This document shows positions 24,560-34,013 of a stretch of 64,000 nt of DNA, piece by piece. The notes beneath the pieces are model-generated. The model searched no databases and was not told where the DNA came from. It was given only the letters and a program-made list of their open reading frames with translations. Each line of letters starts with the position of its first letter. The first letter of the stretch is position 1. The stretch comes from Trifolium pratense (taxonomy: Eukaryota; Streptophyta; Magnoliopsida; Fabales; Fabaceae): the NCBI RefSeq assembly GCF_020283565.1, contig NC_060063.1, forward strand, positions 41,314,856-41,378,855, in the 5' to 3' direction. The translations under genes and the position numbers were made by a program.

Positions 24560-25229
24560 TGTTGCAAATTTGCCTTGAAAACGTGAAAAAAAACAACACT
24601 AGTCTGCTGTTTTCCGCCCCGGGCGGAAAAACCTGTGTTTCAGGCGGAAATTTGAAGCAGGAAAAGGGGTGCTCTCTGTTTTGGCGCCCCAGGCGGAAAT
24701 TTTGGTGTTTCAGGCGGAAATTACGCCTCAGGCGGAAAAAGCTGTGTTTCGGGCGGAAATCACTGCAGGGTATTTAAAGGGTCACGTTTTCTGTTTTTAA
24801 GGGCAAGTTTTGAGGGTTTCTTTCACCAAAAACGGCGGCTAGGGTTAAGAGGGTTACTCTTGGTTCATCTCTAGGTTTTGGGTGTTGATTCTTTCATCTT
24901 GTAATCACTTATCATTGAAATCTCTTGGTCACGGGAAGAGATTTGGGAAAAGGGTAGAATTAGGATTGAAGTCTAATTCTTGCAACTCTTTTGTATTGAA
25001 TCGTTGTAATCAAGATTTTCATTGATAGTGGAACGGAGAGTGGCTCTCTCCCCCAGAGTAGGTCGGTTTTGACTGAACTGGGTAAACAATTGCTTCGTGT
25101 TCTTTACAATTTTATTACTTATCTTTTGTTCGTGATTATTATTGCTATTTCCACGTTTTGATTGCTTATTCGATTTGCTCCACACATCAAAAGTATTATT
25201 GGTGTGATTATCAATCCGAATTCACAACA
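24560..25229 (+). repeat. LTR 1 of the gag-only element
   Basis: 670 bp, TG...CA termini. The first 220 bp hold six or seven copies of a GGCGGAAA word (about 24625-24760). A TATA-like TATTTAAA sits at 24771-24778, so transcription probably begins near 24800-24810. Confidence 0.9.
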
Positions 25230-25231
25230 AT

Positions 25232-25249
25232 TGGCGCCCACCGTGGGGC
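25232..25249 (+). promoter_or_regulatory. primer-binding site, tRNA-Lys type
   Basis: TGGCGCCCACCGTGGGGC begins two bases after the LTR. As I recall plant tRNA-Lys, it is complementary to all 18 bases of the 3' end including CCA. Most plant copia elements instead use initiator tRNA-Met. The same site recurs at 27790-27807 and 30348-30365. Confidence 0.8.
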
Positions 25250-25273
25250 AAAGGATCAAACGAATTAAGTATC

Positions 25274-26107
25274 ATGGGTTCTAAGTGGGAGATTGAGAAG
25301 TTCACCGGTAAAAATGACTTCGGTTTGTGGAAGGTGAAGGTACGGGCAATATTAACACAACAAAAGTGTGTTGAAGCATTGTTGGGCATATCGAATATGC
25401 CAAATACTCTCTCGAACGCAGAAAAGAGCGAGATGAATGATAAGGCTTTGAGTGTCATTATCTTGTGCCTTGCGGATAATGTGTTGAGGGAAGTAGCTAA
25501 AGAAAAAACTGCGGCGGCTATGTGGACCAAGCTGGATGCGTTGTATATGACGAAGTCTTTGGCACATAAGCAGTGTTTGAAAGAACGATTATTTTTCTTT
25601 CGAATGGTGGAGAACAAGCCTGTGGTGGAGCAACTTTCAGAGTTCAACAAGATCATTGACGACTTGGCGAACATTGACGTGAATTTGGAAGACGAGGACA
25701 AGGCCTTTCATTTGTTGTGTGCTTTACCCAAATCACTTGAAAATCTCAAGGATGCGTTGCTTTATGGCAAAGAAGGTACTATCACATTGGATGAAGTTCA
25801 ATCAGCTTTGAGGACCAAGGAGTTGACAAAGTTGAGAGACTTGAGGGTTGATGATAGTGCGGAAGGGTTAAATGTGATGAGGGATAGAAGTGAGAACGAC
25901 GGTAGAGGAAAGGGGAAGAAATATGGGTCCAAGTCTAGGCCAAAAGGTGATAATGGTGGCAGGTTCAGATGCTTCTATTGTCAAGAACCGGGTCACTTCA
26001 AGAAGGACTGTCCTCAGAGAAGGGGCAGCGGTAGTTCGTCAGCTCATGTTGCCGTTGATGAGGAGGAAGGCTATGAGAGTGCGGGAGCACTCATAGTCAC
26101 CTGTTGA
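25274..26107 (+). CDS. copia-type Gag protein, copy 1
   Basis: 277 residues. Gag packages the element RNA. The N-terminus (KFTGKNDFGLWKVKVRAIL) is the standard copia Gag start, and residues about 50-180 match the UBN2-type Gag core. A CCHC zinc knuckle lies at Cys233, Cys236, His241 and Cys246. The C-terminus is Glu/Gly-rich and ends VTC before TGA. The frame is intact although pol is gone, which suggests that Gag was kept useful, or that decay is too recent to show. ATG follows the primer site by 25 bp. The product is identical to that of 27832-28665. Confidence 0.92.
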   Translation: MGSKWEIEKFTGKNDFGLWKVKVRAILTQQKCVEALLGISNMPNTLSNAEKSEMNDKALSVIILCLADNVLREVAKEKTAAAMWTKLDALYMTKSLAHKQCLKERLFFFRMVENKPVVEQLSEFNKIIDDLANIDVNLEDEDKAFHLLCALPKSLENLKDALLYGKEGTITLDEVQSALRTKELTKLRDLRVDDSAEGLNVMRDRSENDGRGKGKKYGSKSRPKGDNGGRFRCFYCQEPGHFKKDCPQRRGSGSSSAHVAVDEEEGYESAGALIVTC

Positions 26108-26125
26108 CACTCATAGCTTGTTGAT

Positions 26126-26226
26126 CAGCCTGGAGAGGCGGTGGTAATAATACTCAACATCAGCCTGGAGAGGCGGTGGTAATAATACTCAACATCAGCC
26201 TGGAGAGGCGGTGGTAATAATACTCA
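26126..26226 (+). repeat. 35-bp tandem repeat x3
   Basis: CAGCCTGGAGAGGCGGTGGT starts at 26126, 26161 and 26196, each followed by AATAATACTCA. It lies about 20 bp after the gag stop. The same array recurs in copy 2 at about 28684-28784. Confidence 0.92.
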
Positions 26227-26269
26227 GGATTACGTTCGAAACAACAACCTTATTACTGTGAGAATGCGG

Positions 26270-26490
26270 ATGTGCTAGTGTGGTGAAGTTGGGAATCAAT
26301 GGAGTTGAAGTCATGGACTTTGGATGCTCCGATCACATGTGTTTTGAGGAAGGAGTACTTTGAAGCCCTGGAGCTAGTTGAAGGTGGAGTTTGTTCATCT
26401 TGGCGACGGGAAAAGCTTATAAGGTTCAAGGTATGGTTGAATTTCTTTCACACAATGCGAGGTATTGTTCTTGAGCTTTGTTACTAGTTG
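26270..26490 (+). pseudogene. copia protease / pre-integrase remnant, copy 1
   Basis: Reading across frames, 26311-26340 shows the wording around a copia protease active site (SWTLD, then CSDHMC in another frame). The Asp-Ser-Gly core is broken by a small deletion. About 26385-26430 encodes LGDGKAYKVQGM in a shifted frame, a conserved copia motif after the protease. The rest of pol is absent. This identifies the ancestor as Ty1-copia. Confidence 0.65.
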
Positions 26491-27117
26491 TGATTCTCAT
26501 GGTGTGGATAAGTTGTGAAACTTTGGTTGGTTGTTAGTGACATTGGTTGGTTTTAGTTGTACTAGTGAAATGAAGTTTACTAGGTGGTGGAACTAAACCG
26601 GGAAGTGTTGGAGACTAACAATGACTTGATGTGTGTTTCGAAGTAGTTGAAAAAGTTTTACGTTACAAGGTGGAAGACATGGTGGATATACCGGTTTAAG
26701 GCTTTGGTGGAGGAATCTCGGTTTGAGGTGGAGGTACACCAAAGTGGTATGGCTATGAAGACCTTGTGTGGAAGCAACGGTGATCAAGCTTGGTAACTTG
26801 CTAGACTGCTGGAGGTAGTTGGACACAAGGAGAGTTTGAGGTTGCAGCTTGTGAAACCACCTAAAAATTCCAAGGTTGGTTGGAGGCAAGCATATCTTCA
26901 AGAGTACGGAAAGCTACAATCCGGGGTTTGAAGAGGGTATGGTTTAGCTTGTGTATTGTCCTAAAAATCCGAGGGCAATTGGAGGCAAGCATTTTTCGGG
27001 AGTACGGAGAGGTAGACTCCGGGGGCCGAAGAGGGTGTGGTGTAAACAAGTGGAGAGAGCAGCACGGTGGTTGATGGGAAGTTGGCATCACCATCGTTTT
27101 AAAGGCAAGGTGGAGAT
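26491..27117 (+). other. noncoding 3' internal region, copy 1
   Basis: GT-rich DNA without a recognisable protein. It ends with the purine tract GGCAAGGTGGAGAT next to LTR 2. Words such as GGAGGCAAGCAT recur at about 26880 and 26980, suggesting an internal diverged duplication of about 100 bp. Confidence 0.5.
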
Positions 27118-27787
27118 TGTTGCAAATTTGCCTTGAAAACGTGAAAAAAAACAACACTAGTCTGCTGTTTTCCACCCCGGGCGGAAAAACCTGTGTTTCA
27201 GGCGGAAATTTGAAGCAGGAAAAGGGGTGCTCTCTGTTTTGGCGCCCCAGGCGGAAATTTTGGTGTTTCAGGCGGAAATTACGCCTCAGGCGGAAAAAGC
27301 TGTGTTTCGGGCGGAAATCACTGCAGGGTATTTAAAGGGTCACGTTTTCTGTTTTTAAGGGCAAGTTTTGAGGGTTTCTTTCACCAAAAACGGCGGCTAG
27401 GGTTAAGAGGGTTACTCTTGGTTCATCTCTAGGTTTTGGGTGTTGATTCTTTCATCTTGTAATCACTTATCATTGAAATCTCTTGGTCACGGGAAGAGAT
27501 TTGGGAAAAGGGTAGAATTAGGATTGAAGTCTAATTCTTGCAACTCTTTTGTATTGAATCGTTGTAATCAAGATTTTCATTGATAGTGGAACGGAGAGTG
27601 GCTCTCTCCCCCAGAGTAGGTCGGTTTTGACTGAACTGGGTAAACAATTGCTTCGTGTTCTTTACAATTTTATTACTTATCTTTTGTTCGTGATTATTAT
27701 TGCTATTTCCACGTTTTGATTGCTTATTCGATTTGCTCCACACATCAAAAGTATTATTGGTGTGATTATCAATCCGAATTCACAACA
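27118..27787 (+). repeat. LTR 2 of the gag-only element
   Basis: 670 bp, shared between the two tandem units. I noticed one base difference from LTR 1 and LTR 3 (A at 27174 where they have G). Confidence 0.9.
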
Positions 27788-27831
27788 ATTGGCGCCCACC
27801 GTGGGGCAAAGGATCAAACGAATTAAGTATC

Positions 27832-28665
27832 ATGGGTTCTAAGTGGGAGATTGAGAAGTTCACCGGTAAAAATGACTTCGGTTTGTGGAAGGTGAAGGTA
27901 CGGGCAATATTAACACAACAAAAGTGTGTTGAAGCATTGTTGGGCATATCGAATATGCCAAATACTCTCTCGAACGCAGAAAAGAGCGAGATGAATGATA
28001 AGGCTTTGAGTGTCATTATCTTGTGCCTTGCGGATAATGTGTTGAGGGAAGTAGCTAAAGAAAAAACTGCGGCGGCTATGTGGACCAAGCTGGATGCGTT
28101 GTATATGACGAAGTCTTTGGCACATAAGCAGTGTTTGAAAGAACGGTTATTTTTCTTTCGAATGGTGGAGAACAAGCCTGTGGTGGAGCAACTTTCAGAG
28201 TTCAACAAGATCATTGACGACTTGGCGAACATTGACGTGAATTTGGAAGACGAGGACAAGGCCTTTCATTTGTTGTGTGCTTTACCCAAATCACTTGAAA
28301 ATCTCAAGGATGCGTTGCTTTATGGCAAAGAAGGTACTATCACATTGGATGAAGTTCAATCAGCTTTGAGGACCAAGGAGTTGACAAAGTTGAGAGACTT
28401 GAGGGTTGATGATAGTGCGGAAGGGTTAAATGTGATGAGGGATAGAAGTGAGAACGACGGTAGAGGAAAGGGGAAGAAATATGGGTCCAAGTCTAGGCCA
28501 AAAGGTGATAATGGTGGCAGGTTCAGATGCTTCTATTGTCAAGAACCGGGTCACTTCAAGAAGGACTGTCCTCAGAGAAGGGGCAGCGGTAGTTCGTCAG
28601 CTCATGTTGCCGTTGATGAGGAGGAAGGCTATGAGAGTGCGGGAGCACTCATAGTCACCTGTTGA
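27832..28665 (+). CDS. copia-type Gag protein, copy 2
   Basis: Protein identical to that of 25274-26107 over all 277 residues, including the CCHC knuckle. I noticed one silent base difference in the gene (28144 G versus 25586 A). It is followed by the same three 35-bp repeats and the same broken protease region. Confidence 0.92.
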   Translation: MGSKWEIEKFTGKNDFGLWKVKVRAILTQQKCVEALLGISNMPNTLSNAEKSEMNDKALSVIILCLADNVLREVAKEKTAAAMWTKLDALYMTKSLAHKQCLKERLFFFRMVENKPVVEQLSEFNKIIDDLANIDVNLEDEDKAFHLLCALPKSLENLKDALLYGKEGTITLDEVQSALRTKELTKLRDLRVDDSAEGLNVMRDRSENDGRGKGKKYGSKSRPKGDNGGRFRCFYCQEPGHFKKDCPQRRGSGSSSAHVAVDEEEGYESAGALIVTC

Positions 28666-28683
28666 CACTCATAGCTTGTTGAT

Positions 28684-28784
28684 CAGCCTGGAGAGGCGGT
28701 GGTAATAATACTCAACATCAGCCTGGAGAGGCGGTGGTAATAATACTCAACATCAGCCTGGAGAGGCGGTGGTAATAATACTCA
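28684..28784 (+). repeat. 35-bp tandem repeat x3, copy 2
   Basis: Same array as at 26126, shifted by 2558 bp, with all three units kept. Confidence 0.9.
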
Positions 28785-28827
28785 GGATTACGTTCGAAAC
28801 AACAACCTTATTACTGTGAGAATGCGG

Positions 28828-29048
28828 ATGTGCTAGTGTGGTGAAGTTGGGAATCAATGGAGTTGAAGTCATGGACTTTGGATGCTCCGATCACATGTGT
28901 TTTGAGGAAGGAGTACTTTGAAGCCCTGGAGCTAGTTGAAGGTGGAGTTTGTTCATCTTGGCGACGGGAAAAGCTTATAAGGTTCAAGGTATGGTTGAAT
29001 TTCTTTCACACAATGCGAGGTATTGTTCTTGAGCTTTGTTACTAGTTG
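28828..29048 (+). pseudogene. copia protease / pre-integrase remnant, copy 2
   Basis: Second copy of the remnant at 26270-26490, with the same breaks. The lesions therefore predate the tandem duplication. Confidence 0.6.
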
Positions 29049-29675
29049 TGATTCTCATGGTGTGGATAAGTTGTGAAACTTTGGTTGGTTGTTAGTGACA
29101 TTGGTTGGTTTTAGTTGTACTAGTGAAATGAAGTTTACTAGGTGGTGGAACTAAACCGGGAAGTGTTGGAGACTAACAATGACTTGATGTGTGTTTCGAA
29201 GTAGTTGAAAAAGTTTTACGTTACAAGGTGGAAGACATGGTGGATATACCGGTTTAAGGCTTTGGTGGAGGAATCTCGGTTTGAGGTGGAGGTACACCAA
29301 AGTGGTATGGCTATGAAGACCTTGTGTGGAAGCAACGGTGATCAAGCTTGGTAACTTGCTAGACTGCTGGAGGTAGTTGGACACAAGGAGAGTTTGAGGT
29401 TGCAGCTTGTGAAACCACCTAAAAATTCCAAGGTTGGTTGGAGGCAAGCATATCTTCAAGAGTACGGAAAGCTACAATCCGGGGTTTGAAGAGGGTATGG
29501 TTTAGCTTGTGTATTGTCCTAAAAATTCGAGGGCAATTGGAGGCAAGCATTTTTCGGGAGTACGGAGAGGTAGACTCCGGGGGCCGAAGAGGGTGTGGTG
29601 TAAACAAGTGGAGAGAGCAGCACGGTGGTTGATGGGAAGTTGGCATCACCATCGTTTTAAAGGCAAGGTGGAGAT
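29049..29675 (+). other. noncoding 3' internal region, copy 2
   Basis: Matches 26491-27117; one difference noticed (29526 T versus 26968 C). Confidence 0.5.
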
Positions 29676-30345
29676 TGTTGCAAATTTGCCTTGAAAACGT
29701 GAAAAAAAACAACACTAGTCTGCTGTTTTCCGCCCCGGGCGGAAAAACCTGTGTTTCAGGCGGAAATTTGAAGCAGGAAAAGGGGTGCTCTCTGTTTTGG
29801 CGCCCCAGGCGGAAATTTTGGTGTTTCAGGCGGAAATTACGCCTCAGGCGGAAAAAGCTGTGTTTCGGGCGGAAATCACTGCAGGGTATTTAAAGGGTCA
29901 CGTTTTCTGTTTTTAAGGGCAAGTTTTGAGGGTTTCTTTCACCAAAAACGGCGGCTAGGGTTAAGAGGGTTACTCTTGGTTCATCTCTAGGTTTTGGGTG
30001 TTGATTCTTTCATCTTGTAATCACTTATCATTGAAATCTCTTGGTCACGGGAAGAGATTTGGGAAAAGGGTAGAATTAGGATTGAAGTCTAATTCTTGCA
30101 ACTCTTTTGTATTGAATCGTTGTAATCAAGATTTTCATTGATAGTGGAACGGAGAGTGGCTCTCTCCCCCAGAGTAGGTCGGTTTTGACTGAACTGGGTA
30201 AACAATTGCTTCGTGTTCTTTACAATTTTATTACTTATCTTTTGTTCGTGATTATTATTGCTATTTCCACGTTTTGATTGCTTATTCGATTTGCTCCACA
30301 CATCAAAAGTATTATTGGTGTGATTATCAATCCGAATTCACAACA
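29676..30345 (+). repeat. LTR 3 of the gag-only element
   Basis: 670 bp, followed by a primer site (30348-30365) and the start of a third gag. Confidence 0.9.
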
Positions 30346-30389
30346 ATTGGCGCCCACCGTGGGGCAAAGGATCAAACGAATTAAGTATC

Positions 30390-30602
30390 ATGGGTTCTAA
30401 GTGGGAGATTGAGAAGTTCACCGGTAAAAATGACTTCGGTTTGTGGAAGGTGAAGGTACGGGCAATTATTTTAGGGATTAGCTTTTCTAGAAATCCTATT
30501 TTCAAAAATATTATTTCTATAAATGTGTTTGATAAATTCTTGATAGTTCTAGAAACTATAAACTACTCTTCTAGTACTTTTTTTAATTACTCTAATAGCT
30601 AG
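30390..30602 (+). pseudogene. truncated third Gag copy
   Basis: The first 25-26 codons match the other two Gag genes. The match ends at about 30466, where the sequence switches to unrelated AT-rich DNA and the frame runs on to a stop at 30600-30602. This is the right-hand breakpoint of the array. Confidence 0.85.
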
Positions 30603-31038
30603 AATTTCATTCTTAAGATGAATAAATGAAAAATTTCATATTCGAACTCATACTCTTACAAAAGGACCATATTTGTCTAGTTTATATTGCACTAAATTTT
30701 AAATTTGTTAAAACGTAACACGTCGACCTGTATCACTCTCGTAAGTGTTTTTTTTTACAAAATCACTCTCGTAAGTTATTAAGTTAAGTAATTATTTTTG
30801 AATAAAAATATATAATTATAAAAAATTTCACTAAATTTTAATTTAACCTATTGATTCAACAAATATCATCTAATTTAATATCATTCAAATAAACAATGAT
30901 TGGCCTACTAATTAATCAATACTATGGCCTTATTACCATGGGAATGGAGTAAGAGTTCCCTGGGCAACACAATGTCAATAAGAGATAAACAAATGTTGGA
31001 CCCTACAAACTTTATCTTTGTCCTATACACCATCCGCC

Positions 31039-31169
31039 GTGACAATATATAAGCGAAAGTCACATTTCTAGGTTCATTGCATATTTAATGTATTTGGTCT
31101 ATATTATAAGACAGATACAATAAATATATAATGAACCTAAAAAGTTAATTTTTGCTTATATACTGTCAC
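31039..31169. mobile_element. Stowaway-related MITE
   Basis: Inverted ends GTGACAATATATAAGC and GCTTATATACTGTCAC surround an AT-rich core with words shared with 4720-4800 (AACCTAAAAAGTTAA, GGTCTATATTATAAGAC). The outermost bases look decayed. Confidence 0.55.
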
Positions 31170-31236
31170 AGAGTAGTACTTAATTAATTAATGCATCGTG
31201 ACAAGACATGATAATCCACAATAATTGAACTATTAT

Positions 31237-31244
31237 TATATAAA
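31237..31244 (+). promoter_or_regulatory. TATA-like box
   Basis: TATATAAA about 125 bp upstream of the ATG at 31367. A start site near 31270 would leave a CT-rich leader of about 95 bases. Confidence 0.4.
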
Positions 31245-31366
31245 CAGAAGTAGATAAAAACTATGCTCACTAATATCACTAACATAAATTTCATTATTTT
31301 TTTCTCTCCTTATTATCACCTAGCTCCTCTTCCTCTCATCTTTCATGTTCTTGAAGAATTAGATTA

Positions 31367-32324
31367 ATGGCTGTTCACTGCAATTCAATAGCTCAAATCC
31401 CACTTCAGAAATATAATCATTCATTTGTGAAATATTCAAACAATTTGTTGTTGTCCAAACGATGCTATGGTCCACAAAAAAAGTCATCAGTTGGTCCAAT
31501 AGTATTGAAAATCACAGCATCCATCAAGAACAAGGTTAACATCTTATTATCTTTCTTAATTATATTCTTTAGTGATCACATATATATAGTAGTCAATTTA
31601 TATACATATATAAAAACTTGAATTAAATATGAAAATTTAGAGACAAAAATATAAAATTCTTCCCTAGTTAATACTCCATCCGTTCCAGATTTCGTCATGG
31701 ACGGAGGGAGTACTAACATACATCAATTTCATTTATTTTTAGAGGTAATTTATTTTTTTTCTAGTAGAAACTAGGCTAAGACTGAGATTATGGAACTTTT
31801 TCATAATTAGTGTCTAATTTGATAATAAACAGGTTTATGAGGATGAATCTCAAGGCATGATTTGCTACCAAGATGAAAATGGAGAAATAATTTGTGAAGG
31901 GTATGATGAAGGGCCTTCTTGTAGACAAATTTCAAGACCAATCCAACAATCAAGGTAACATCATAATTACTTTTATCCGCGGCTTTCTTAAAAATCACAC
32001 TCTTTCCGATTTATTAATTAATCCAAGCAACGAGAAAATATAGTTCTTTTCTCGTGTCCAAATGGATAAATTTAAATTTTTCATACAACTTCGAACGAGT
32101 GTGGTTTTTAAAAACTATGAGGTGACAAAAGAAGCTTCGACATAATATTCAACTAAAAATTTTGTAGTTTTTATACATACTTTGTCTTACTAAAGGAATT
32201 TTTTGTTGAGCTTAGGGATGTGGAAATTGTGAATCTTCTAAAGAAAAGTTGGTTTCAAATTGCAAAAGGTGAAGAAATTGATGATGCAGTTGAAGGTGGT
32301 CGTTTGCAAGAGGGTTTAATTTGA
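31367..32324 (+). CDS. small conserved-looking protein, probably plastid-targeted, function unknown
   Basis: Three exons, 31367-31534, 31833-31954 and 32216-32324, join with GT-AG introns (phases 0 and 2) into 132 residues. Residues 1-55 are rich in Ser, Lys, Asn and hydrophobics with almost no acidic residues, like a plastid transit peptide. The mature part is acidic: VYEDESQGMICYQDENGEII, then CEGYDEGPSC, then a Leu/Lys segment (EIVNLLKKSWFQIAKGEE) and the tail EGGRLQEGLI. No catalytic motif or membrane span is seen. I do not recognise the family with enough certainty to name it. The clean splice phases and the sharp change of composition at the exon 1/2 boundary make it a real gene rather than a chance ORF. 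Intron 1 holds a MITE relic. Confidence 0.75.
31674..31710. mobile_element. collapsed MITE relic
   Basis: CTCCATCCGTTCC and GGACGGAGGGAG face each other with almost no core. It looks like a MITE deleted down to its ends, inside intron 1 of the small gene. Confidence 0.6.
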
Positions 32325-32964
32325 ATTTCACAATCAAATGGTTTAACTTGTTTTGACTAATTAATCTGGCTTTTGTCACACTCTTAGCTTTGATGTTTGA
32401 ATAGTGTGATAATAATATGAGTATGTATTATAAAGTGTGAATAGTGAATCAAATAGCACATGATGTGTAGTAGGTTTGTTCCTGCAGCACATTTTTTATT
32501 TTTATTTTACTTGCAAGCTGTGCAAATTAATAATAGCAATGTTTTTCTCAGTTGCTTTTTATCAATTATAGTTGTATAATATAATTTTAAATTATCTCCA
32601 ATAATTGAAAGCAAATTAAGATGATTATTAAGTCTGCATCGATGAAGAGAAGTTGAAAACGTGTAATTTCTATAAAACCAACTTGTAAGATAAGATTGTT
32701 ACGATAATAGATGATTCAATGAATTTTAAATAAACTTGGATATTATATTATGTTTTATATTAAATCTAATTTATTCTTTACAAAATTTACTTATAAAATA
32801 AGACTTATCTTCTTCACTTATAAACTTGAAATGTCATAGTGATGGGTATAGTCAACACACAATCTCTACTTTCCAAATAACTACCCTACCAACTTCTCAT
32901 TTGCATCCCATCTTTCCATCATCTACCTTATTTTGTCTCTGCTAGTTTATTTTGTAATTTTTTT

Positions 32965-33110
32965 TTTTGGGTAGATAGACGAAATGACAAACCATTATAA
33001 ACTCACATACACAAGTGGATAAATCGGGGTTCGAACAACGATCATGTCATTCAGCCTAACACTTTCAGCATTTTTTGTCAGTTGAGTTAAGATTTGCGGA
33101 CAATTTTCTA
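32965..33110 (-). mobile_element. SINE-like repeat, minus orientation
   Basis: On the minus strand it carries TTAACTCAACTGAC (A-box-like) and GTTCGAACCCCGATTTATCC (B box plus the CATTTATCC-type tail). This is the same layout as 9025-9120 and 10391-10480. The T-rich right end on this strand sits at about 32955-32970. Confidence 0.5.
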
Positions 33111-33389
33111 TGTTAATTTTAAGTCTCAAATCTTATTAGTACACTAAAATGAGCACATAGAAAATTTAACAAAATAAACGGAACCTAACTTAACTTTTGG
33201 ATCTAAGGTCAAATGAGAAGTAACCAAAGTAGGATCCAACAGCTGCAACCTGCATGTACAATGTTGTCCATGCTAACAAGAACTCAGCAATCTATGACTC
33301 ACCTCTTTGTATAAGTCAAAACCTACTTGTACCATCTTAGAAAAACATTGTTTCCTATCCGGATTAAGGTTACGTCGTGGCCTCATTTT

Positions 33390-33509
33390 GAAATCATCGA
33401 TCCTCACCTTGAGTTCTGCAAAGCAACATATGGAGTACAGGATGGTTTTGAAATCATCGATCCTTGCCTTGAGTTCTGCAAAGCAACATATGGAGTACAG
33501 GATGGTTTT
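33390..33509. repeat. 60-bp tandem duplication, open in two frames
   Basis: A unit starting GAAATCATCGATCC occurs at 33390 and 33450 with very few differences. Because 60 is a multiple of 3, translation repeats a 20-residue peptide on either strand (plus: EIIDPxLEFCKATYGVQDGF; minus: KTILYSICCFAELKxRIDDF). I recognise neither peptide. It may be a gene or transposon fragment near the 3' end of FAB1. Confidence 0.8.
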
Positions 33510-34013
33510 TCGACATGAGGTTGCTCCGTCAAAGAAAGTGAAAGGGTATCTTCCATAATTGATCACTTCAGATTATAACAAGGAGCACCCTAGATCGAAA
33601 ATCTCCTAAAGCATTTAGGACAAGCGCGTTCAATATGAAATAAAAAACATCTGAATCCAAAGACATGACTGAAGAGCAAGTCTGAAAAATTATACATGTA
33701 TATAACTTGATGCTGGAAACATGACTATATGTTTTTTTGTACATACATAGATTTCATCCAGAGGTCATCAAATACTTTTTACCTCAGACAAACAAACACC
33801 ATGTGGCTTCTAACAGCCCCTCTGTGTATATACCTTTCTATGAATTTTTTGTAAATATCTATAGTTGACCAAATTACAATTGAACCAAAAGAATTCCTAT
33901 ATAATTTGCAAAATCATAAACAAAAAATATGGAGGGAGTCGATGATTCCCAAAAATGGAAGTAAAATTTACAAAAAACCATAAAAGAAAGAATCATTCAG
34001 CTAAAGTCCTAGA

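Larger units (their letters stand above)
24560..30466 (+). mobile_element. tandem array of gag-only copia-derived LTR retrotransposon
   Basis: Layout: LTR 24560-25229, internal 25230-27117, LTR 27118-27787, internal 27788-29675, LTR 29676-30345, then the first 121 bp of a third internal region ending at 30466. The period is exactly 2558 bp. LTRs are 670 bp and run TGTTG to AACA. Each internal region is only 1888 bp: primer site, intact gag, decayed protease region, noncoding stretch and a purine tract (GGTGGAGAT). There is no integrase or reverse transcriptase, so this fits the TR-GAG class of non-autonomous elements, arranged in tandem with shared LTRs, as unequal recombination would produce. 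Confidence 0.9.
30603..31366. other. intergenic, upstream of the small plastid-type gene
   Basis: AT-rich. It contains the MITE at 31039-31169 and a TATA-like TATATAAA at about 31237-31244. The stretch 31290-31365 is CT-rich, like a plant 5' UTR. Confidence 0.45.
32325..34013. other. intergenic between the convergent small gene and FAB1
   Basis: Holds the 3' UTRs of both genes, a SINE-like repeat (32965-33110) and a 60-bp tandem duplication (33390-33509). No further gene is supported. Confidence 0.5.

Noticed and set aside
24600..24765. Regularly spaced GGCGGAAA words as a possible CRISPR-like array
   Set aside because: Repeats are only 8 bases, spacing is irregular, and the sequence is an LTR in a plant genome.
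25222..25701. 159-codon minus-strand ORF present in both units of the gag array
   Set aside because: It lies antisense to gag and is conserved only because gag is duplicated; it has no domain and no promoter context.
26593..27175. Minus-strand ORFs of 102-104 codons in the noncoding end of the gag array
   Set aside because: No domain or consistent frame with the element; the ORF start at the right differs between units because of a single base change.
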